The position numbers were made by a program, and so were the translations under genes. Positions 13,501-16,071 of a DNA stretch of 16,071 bases are shown here, in pieces (the first letter of the stretch is position 1; each line of letters begins with the position of its first letter). Origin of the DNA: Calditrichota bacterium (lineage in GTDB: Bacteria; Calditrichota; Calditrichia; Calditrichales; Calditrichaceae); assembly GCA_024278715.1 (NCBI GenBank), contig JAJRSN010000072.1, forward strand, positions 1 through 16,071, written 5' to 3'. The notes under the pieces are model-generated. The model was given only the letters and a program-made list of their open reading frames with translations. It was not told where the DNA came from and did not search any database.

Positions 13501-16071
13501 AGCGAAGGGCACCATGTACGAAGGGATGCGTTCTTTAAGATACTCTTTTAATTCATCCCTGTTAATTTCCGTTTTATCGGCAGGGATTATATAGGCGACT
13601 AATAATTTGTCTCCGGGTTTTTCCTCGAAGGTGTGAACAACCGCGTCTTTCACTTTGGGGTGTTGTTTCAGAACGGTTTCGATTTCACCCAGTTCGATGC
13701 GAAAACCGCGGATTTTTACCTGCGTGTCAACGCGACCGATAAACTCGATTAAGCCGTCAATTCGCTGCCGCACCAGATCTCCGCTGCGGTACATCCGATC
13801 GCCGTCAATCCCGGAAAAAGGATTGGGCAAAAAGCGTTCCGCAGTGAGTGCGGGACGGTTAAAGTAATCGCGGGCAAGTCCGTCGCCGGCGATGAACAAT
13901 TCGCCCGGCACTCCGGGCGGCAGCGGATTTAAATGTTCGTCCAGAATATAAACTTTTGTGTTGTTAATCGGTGTGCCAAGCGGTACGGAATATCGAATCG
14001 TGGAATCGTCCTTCATTCTGTGGCACAGGGTAAACGTTGTGTTTTCGGTCGGTCCGTAGCCGTTAATAAATACATTTTCTTTGGGAAAATTTTCCAGTAA
14101 TTTTTTTACGTGCGACACCGAAAGAACGTCGCCGCCCGCCATTAATTGTTTAATATTCAGCAAAGCCGGTAAATGTTCATCCACCAACAGATGGAATAAA
14201 CCCGCGGTAATAAACTGAATACTGACCTTTTCGCGGGTAAAGAAGTCCGCTATTTCCTGAAGCGAGGGCGTCTGCCCGGGGAAAATAGCCATCCGCCCGC
14301 CGTTCAAAAGCGCGCCCCACAATTCCTGCGTGGAGGCGTCGAACACCACGGACGAGATAAATCCGGTTACTTCGTGGGGACCGTAATGCGCGTAATTGGT
14401 GTTTTTTACAAGCCGTATCACGCTGCGGTGCGAAACGCTTACCCCTTTGGGAACGCCCGTGGAGCCGGAAGTGAACATCACGTAAACAAGGTCTTCGGGT
14501 GAAACGGGAATCGAGAGATTTGCGTCGCTTTCCCACTCGATTTCGGATTGCAGTTCATCCAGAACCAAAAATACGGCGGGAGTCTCCTGAAGCTCCTGTT
14601 TCATGGATGATTCGGTTAAAATCAAATCCGTTTTTGTGTCGTCGAGAATAAAGGCGATGCGTTGGCGCGGAAATTTGGGGTCTAAAGGTAAATATCCCTT
14701 TCCGCATTTTAGAACGGCTAAAATAGCGGCGATCATCTGCGGCGATTTATTCATAAAGAGTCCGATTAAAGGGCTTTCGGTCGGGTAATTTTTTAACAGA
14801 TAATGCGCTATGCGGTTAGCCATGGCGTTAAGCTGGGCATAGGTTACGGTTTGTCCGTTAAAAGAAAGAGCAGGCGCGTCCGGTCTTTTTTGTACCTGTT
14901 CTTCAAACAGAGCAACCACGCTGCTTTCACGCGGATACGGAATATATGTTTTTTGAGTTTCGGCGATCCACCGTTTTTTCTCTTCTTCCGAAAATAAGGT
15001 CAAATCTTTAAGAGCTTTCTCCGGAAACCGAAAAGCTTGCCGCAGTAAAATTTGAAAATAGTGCACATACCGGCGAATAGTTTCGTCGGCAAAAATATCG
15101 GTGTTGTACTCTAAAATCACGCGGATGCGGTCTTCGTAGTCCGAGAAAAGCAACAGTAAATCGAATTTGGAAACATTGATCTCGATGTCCAGCGGAGTGA
15201 TTTCGATGCCGTTGATTTTCAGGCTTTTGAAGGGCATCTTTTGCAGGTCAAACATTACCTGAAACAAAGGCGATCTGCTGAGATCGTGATCGGGCTCGAG
15301 TCTTTCAACGACTTTTTCAAAAGGAACATCCTGATTTTCGGACGCCGAAAGCAGGTCGTCGTGAATTTTTTTTACGTATTCGGAGAACGACTGCCATGGA
15401 TCGATTTTAGCGCGGATAACCCCGGTGTTTACAAAAAAGCCGATAATTTCTTCGATTTCTTTGCGATGGCGGTTGGCGAGCGGAATTCCGACTCCAAAAT
15501 CTTTTTGCCCCGTAATTTTGTAAAGAAACACCTGAGAAAAAGCCAATAACAACGAATATGGCGATATCCGATAATTTTTTGCAAGATTAAATATTGTCTG
15601 ATAGTCTGAACGCTGAATATCAAACAATACCTGTTTTCCCTGATGGCTCTGAACCGGAGGACGCGGGAAATCGGTAGCAAATTCCAATGTTTGCGGCATT
15701 CCTTTAAGATAAGAAAGCCAGTGATTCAATTGTTTTTCTATTTGCGGCGAATTGATGCGTTCGTTCTGCCATTGAGCAAAATCGGCATATTGAATTTCAA
15801 TAGGCGGCAGCGGATTGTCTTTGTTATTCACAAACGCCCGGTAAAGAGCGACCAGTTCTTTTACCAAAATGTTAACAGACCAGCCGTCGGCGATAATGTG
15901 GTGGATATTAAAGAGTAAAACGTGATCGGTTGCGCTTAATCGATACAGAGTAAAACGCGCCAAAGGGGGGGCGCTTAAATCAAAGGGCGCGGCGACTTCG
16001 TTTTTCATCAGGGTGCGCAACTGCCGTTCGGCTTCATTTAAAGAGCCGGCTGTAATTTCGACGAAAAATAA
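7522..16071 (-). CDS. Nonribosomal peptide synthetase with embedded sulfotransferase, C-A-T-ST-C-A-T-E (5' partial)
   Basis: A multimodular NRPS that would activate two amino acids, join them to an incoming chain and epimerize the second. The frame is open to the window edge, so the true start lies upstream; 2849 residues are visible, numbered here from the codon at 16069-16071. Domains in order: C about 1-362 (HHxxxDG 57-63; roughly 70 N-terminal residues of the domain are missing), A 383-879, T 887-967 (Ser928), sulfotransferase 1020-1302, C 1329-1772 (HHxxxDG 1464-1470), A 1789-2287, T 2297-2372 (Ser2334), E 2383-2817 (HHxxxDG 2516-2522), acidic tail 2818-2849. A TTG or ATG just inside the edge is not the start, because condensation-domain sequence continues upstream of both. 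The next gene begins 405 bp downstream on the same strand and continues the assembly line. The sulfotransferase insertion is the unusual part. The NRPS call is secure; the product is unknown. Confidence 0.97.
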   Translation of the reverse strand, partial: LFFVEITAGSLNEAERQLRTLMKNEVAAPFDLSAPPLARFTLYRLSATDHVLLFNIHHIIADGWSVNILVKELVALYRAFVNNKDNPLPPIEIQYADFAQWQNERINSPQIEKQLNHWLSYLKGMPQTLEFATDFPRPPVQSHQGKQVLFDIQRSDYQTIFNLAKNYRISPYSLLLAFSQVFLYKITGQKDFGVGIPLANRHRKEIEEIIGFFVNTGVIRAKIDPWQSFSEYVKKIHDDLLSASENQDVPFEKVVERLEPDHDLSRSPLFQVMFDLQKMPFKSLKINGIEITPLDIEINVSKFDLLLLFSDYEDRIRVILEYNTDIFADETIRRYVHYFQILLRQAFRFPEKALKDLTLFSEEEKKRWIAETQKTYIPYPRESSVVALFEEQVQKRPDAPALSFNGQTVTYAQLNAMANRIAHYLLKNYPTESPLIGLFMNKSPQMIAAILAVLKCGKGYLPLDPKFPRQRIAFILDDTKTDLILTESSMKQELQETPAVFLVLDELQSEIEWESDANLSIPVSPEDLVYVMFTSGSTGVPKGVSVSHRSVIRLVKNTNYAHYGPHEVTGFISSVVFDASTQELWGALLNGGRMAIFPGQTPSLQEIADFFTREKVSIQFITAGLFHLLVDEHLPALLNIKQLMAGGDVLSVSHVKKLLENFPKENVFINGYGPTENTTFTLCHRMKDDSTIRYSVPLGTPINNTKVYILDEHLNPLPPGVPGELFIAGDGLARDYFNRPALTAERFLPNPFSGIDGDRMYRSGDLVRQRIDGLIEFIGRVDTQVKIRGFRIELGEIETVLKQHPKVKDAVVHTFEEKPGDKLLVAYIIPADKTEINRDELKEYLKERIPSYMVPFAFVLTDGFPLNISGKVDRRALPRPQLDQLPSTADYVPPSNPLEQYLCDTWKDVLKIDRVGIRDNFFDLGGNSLKAAVFINRLQKDFNQGVPIAAVFKAPTVEQMAAYVLEYFHDVVVQHFNIKKTGAKFEIEIDEKELEKRIEQKEVEQFRSIIRPLPSFNDRPGGKNQKAIFVLSPPRSGSTLFRIMLAGHPKLFSPPELDLLSFNTLHERRQAFSAPNLQIWLEATIRAIMELRNCDFEQAKHIMDDLVEKNLSVKEFYGLLQEWAGDRILVDKTPTYPLDPNILRRAEEDFDQPVYIHLVRHPYAMIYSFIEAELDQNFFRYEHSFSRRKLAELIWIVSHQNILQHFENIPSERIYRLRFEDLLVQPEEELQKLCEFLNLDFHEEMLKPYHGNKMTDGARPHGQMVGDFKFYLHRDIDKSVAYKWKKHHKVDFLSDIAWNLAEQFRYPIEKNLAKKIKTNGLHISPQPRPDKIPLSFSQQRIFFLDQFQPNSSQYNIPAASKLIGHLNIGILERSVNEIIRRHESLRTVFKTEDGVPVQVILPELTIKIDQFDLRNLDSDFKEKEVQRLSNIEASRPFNLSTGPLIRASLIRYEDNEWVFIIVVHHIVSDGWSVNLFLNELSVLYNALINNQTPQLPELPIQYADFALWQRKQLTDERLEEHLNYWKRQLEGLSEFIELPTDFPRPPVATYEGRRITFRLSKELVNKIKRFSSQRHTTLFLTLLSAFQALLYRYSRQDDFAVGTPVANRTLSEIEPLIGFFVNTLVLRADLTGSPNLNDLVQRNQKTLLEALQYQEIPFEKLVDSLSPERSMSHSPLFQVMFSFHSSELTVNQLQHIQLKPFRLETSTAKFDLVMEVMERMDGIVCIFEYKTSLFKESTIHRLVDHFIQLTSQLLEEPERPIDKLTFIPKDERQKLLHELNRETIPFPASKTIHQALEEQVQKTPDQIAVQIYDRTITFSELNKRANQLARFLREKGTEPESIVGLMLERSLDLIAGIFGIFKAGAAYLPLDPSYPRKRLSFMLEDSRAKIVITQKKFIDRLPQNVVPVLIDDQRDEIEKQSPADLQLPLSSQNLAYIIYTSGTTGVPKGVTIQHKSVMNLIENLEHRIYSRFGPKKIRISMNAPISFDASVQKFIMLTRGHTLIIIPEEVRTDAQAMIRYINETKIEAFDSIPSMLRILIENGLLDDPVYKPSILLPGGEAIDKDTWRLLAAEKTVETFNMYGPTECTVDASICPIKDSPEMPSIGRPLANTRFYILDKNLEPVPIGVPGELYVSGAGLGRGYLNRPELTAEKFIPNPFSEIPGERMYCTGDLVRYTENGLVEFLGRVDSQVKVRGFRIELGEIESALRRHPALKDVLVVTHSHENGPQRLVAYYVSGQDNPPPVSELRDFLKQRLPSYMVPAIFIAIDELPLLPNGKINRKALPEPKLAVEDQKDFQAPSTREEQILAKIWQDLLHVERVSVTDNFFELGGDSILSLQMVARAGQAGVKIQQRTVFEHPTIRELAASITRSAPVHAEQDRLTGDVRLTPIQKHFFELQLTDRNHYNQSLMLKLKQDLKPEILKKVVTRLIEHHDALRMRFVQEGNDWQAFIVEKEDNKVFHYFDLRAYSASEQSTIIGQKAEEIQRGLNITNGPLIKVAYFDCGAQHNKLFIAIHHLVVDGISWRIWTDDLKTAYLQFEREKEILLPPKSTSFQYWAKRLHQYALESTVISELDFWESMIPASPWTLPVDFEAGQNDEGSVEFFKQSLDKKQTRQILQALSGYPELRLMDVLLSALFYAVWQWTKNPALYVLLEGHGRESIFKEVDLSRTIGWFTTLYPFFIQTGENIAENDIPQKIHEQLKQVPQNGIGFDLLRYLNPDPEIKKRLQHFRNPPLVFNYLGQFDSGSDQNAVFKAIDEFTGSERDPHYIREHLLDISASVKDAGLVIQIAFSKNLYAPSTIKKLMNDYLRFLNIFSLNSEAKSTESKIFDVDLQDEDMGDLLSELNEE
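7525..7620 (-). other. Acidic C-terminal tail, candidate docking peptide
   Basis: The last 32 residues after the E domain are rich in Asp and Glu (for example DLQDEDMGDLLSELNEE) and contain an amphipathic LLSEL stretch. NRPS proteins that end in an E domain commonly carry short helical communication peptides here, which bind the N-terminus of the next synthetase. The next protein starts with a Lys/Arg-rich helix, so the charges are complementary. This is inference from position and composition; there is no exact motif match to a known docking class. Confidence 0.5.
7621..8925 (-). other. Epimerization (E) domain, converts the module 2 residue to D
   Basis: Epimerizes the alpha carbon of the residue held on the preceding carrier, so the Gln/Glu-type residue should enter the peptide in D form. 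It opens with RLTPIQKHFF (the E-type start rather than the C-type LSxxQ). It carries HHLVVDGISWRI (His2516 onwards, nt 8506-8526), LEGHGRE (2654-2660), a GWFTTLYP motif from residue 2673, and FNYLGQFD (2738-2745). These are the standard E-domain motifs in the correct order, and the catalytic His pair is intact. It is the last catalytic domain of this protein, the usual place for an in-trans handover. Confidence 0.94.
8956..9183 (-). other. Carrier (T/PCP) domain, upstream module 2, attachment Ser2334
   Basis: The phosphopantetheine site is Ser2334 (codon 9070-9072) in FFELGGDSILS. The GGDSI form is the variant typical of carriers that work with an epimerization domain, which agrees with the E domain that follows immediately. 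Confidence 0.93.
9211..10707 (-). other. Adenylation (A) domain, upstream module 2; Gln/Glu-like code DAQDLGMVDK
   Basis: Core motif YTSGTTGVPKG at 1939-1949, MYGPTE at 2081-2086, hinge RGFRIELGEIE, catalytic Lys2278 in LPNGKINRKAL. The pocket residues read as D1988, A1989, Q1992, D2030, L2056, G2058, M2081, V2089, D2090 and K2278. This is nine of ten identical to DAQDLGVVDK, the Gln code of lichenysin synthetase, and close to the surfactin Glu code DAKDLGVVDK (both recalled, not searched). I therefore expect Gln, with Glu as the alternative. Confidence 0.9.
10756..12087 (-). other. Condensation (C) domain, upstream module 2
   Basis: Joins the peptidyl chain held on the first carrier to the Gln/Glu-type residue on the second. 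It opens with PLSFSQQRIFFLDQF (about residue 1333), carries HHIVSDG at 1464-1470 (nt 11662-11682), and shows GTPVANR, IGFFVNT and EIPFEKLVD further on. Its donor would be the product of the preceding sulfotransferase domain, so this domain may act as a gate for sulfated chains; that is inference. Confidence 0.93.
12166..13014 (-). other. Embedded PAPS-dependent sulfotransferase (ST) domain, upstream synthetase
   Basis: Predicted to transfer sulfate from PAPS, probably to the residue held on the preceding T domain. The 5'-phosphosulfate loop SPPRSGSTLF is encoded at 12949-12975 (Arg1035). A Glu follows 21 residues later (Glu1056 in SPPEL), the same spacing as the catalytic Glu of human tyrosylprotein sulfotransferase 2. 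VDKTPTY (Lys1132), the 3'-phosphate motif VRHPYAMIYS (Arg1160, Ser1168) and RFEDLL (1218-1223) follow, then GNKMTDG and MVGD near the end. This places it in the Sulfotransfer_3-like group. It is about 280 residues long, the normal size for a complete domain, and sits between T and the next C. The family is confident; the acceptor is unknown. Confidence 0.9.
13171..13413 (-). other. Carrier (T/PCP) domain, upstream module 1, attachment Ser928
   Basis: Carries the growing chain on a 4'-phosphopantetheine arm attached to Ser928 (codon 13288-13290). The motif reads NFFDLGGNSLKAA; Asn replaces the more usual His or Asp before the Ser, a change seen in some active carriers. Its surroundings closely match the corresponding carrier of the downstream protein (shared AAVFINRLQ). 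It is followed by a charged, probably helical linker leading into the sulfotransferase domain. Confidence 0.92.
13435..14925 (-). other. Adenylation (A) domain, upstream module 1; partly Val/Ile-like code DAQFMGGTFK
   Basis: Activates an amino acid as its adenylate and loads it on the following T domain. The core motif FTSGSTGVPKG is at residues 533-543, GYGPTE at 671-676, the RGFRIELGEIE hinge is present, and the catalytic Lys871 sits in NISGKVD. The binding-pocket residues I read by alignment to GrsA are D578, A579, Q582, F620, M644, G646, G671, T679, F680 and K871. The GGTFK end and the neighbouring segments (TAGLFH, AGGDVLS) are those of Val/Ile-activating domains (Val DAFWIGGTFK, Ile DAFFLGVTFK). 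Gln at the third position is atypical and could signal a polar or modified substrate. The specificity is therefore uncertain. Confidence 0.9.
14986..16071 (-). other. Condensation (C) domain, upstream synthetase module 1, N-terminally cut by window
   Basis: Forms the peptide bond between the upstream chain and the first amino acid activated by this protein. The catalytic HHIIADG is encoded at 15883-15903. Later C-domain hallmarks are present: a YADFAQWQ motif, a GxPLANR-type segment followed by IGFFVNT, and a DVPFEKVV motif. The second His of HHxxxDG is the family's key residue and is intact. About 70 N-terminal residues lie outside the window. Because a C domain comes first, at least one more module or a starter unit must act before it. 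Confidence 0.93.

Noticed and set aside
14177..14536. 119-codon minus-strand frame within the upstream module 1 A domain
   Set aside because: An alternative frame of a well-conserved A domain; composition is Arg-rich and shows no domain.
16018..16020. TTG codon as the start of the upstream synthetase (or the ATG shortly after it)
   Set aside because: The frame is open to the window edge and condensation-domain sequence continues upstream, so the gene is 5'-partial.
1..16071. CRISPR arrays, tRNA or rRNA genes, insertion sequences
   Set aside because: Nearly the whole window is continuous NRPS coding sequence; the repeated segments are homologous module motifs, not direct-repeat arrays or transposon ends.

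Overview
The window is a piece of a large nonribosomal peptide synthetase (NRPS) locus. All coding sequence lies on the minus strand, so transcription runs from the right edge (16071) towards the left edge (1). Two giant NRPS genes fill it. Both are cut by the window: the upstream one lacks its 5' end and the downstream one lacks its 3' end. They are separated by a 405-bp AT-rich gap (7117-7521). No tRNA, rRNA, CRISPR array, insertion sequence or tailoring gene is visible.

Upstream synthetase (7522-16071, 2849 residues visible): C(partial)-A-T-ST-C-A-T-E plus a short acidic tail. Downstream synthetase (1-7116, 2372 residues visible): basic N-terminal helix-C-A-T-ST-C-A(partial). ST is a PAPS-type sulfotransferase domain embedded inside the chain, between the carrier domain of one module and the condensation domain of the next. 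The same C-A-T-ST-C-A block occurs in both proteins, so the locus looks like a duplicated two-module unit. The condensation, carrier, epimerization and sulfotransferase signature motifs that lie inside the window are all intact.

Assembly logic (inference): the upstream protein adds one residue that may be sulfated (binding code DAQFMGGTFK, partly Val/Ile-like) and then a Gln/Glu-type residue (DAQDLGMVDK) that is epimerized to D. The chain passes to the downstream protein, which adds a second residue that may be sulfated (DAEDIGTVVK, Lys-like) and another Gln/Glu-type residue with the same code as visible so far. The acidic C-terminal tail of the first protein and the Lys/Arg-rich N-terminus of the second are candidate docking partners. 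Loading, termination and PAPS-supply genes must lie outside the window.

Organism: a bacterium of medium GC in its genes with a strongly AT-rich intergenic gap. A clear AGGAG ribosome binding site argues mildly against Bacteroidota, which often lack such sites, and the AT-leaning codon use argues against actinomycetes. I cannot place the phylum from the sequence alone.
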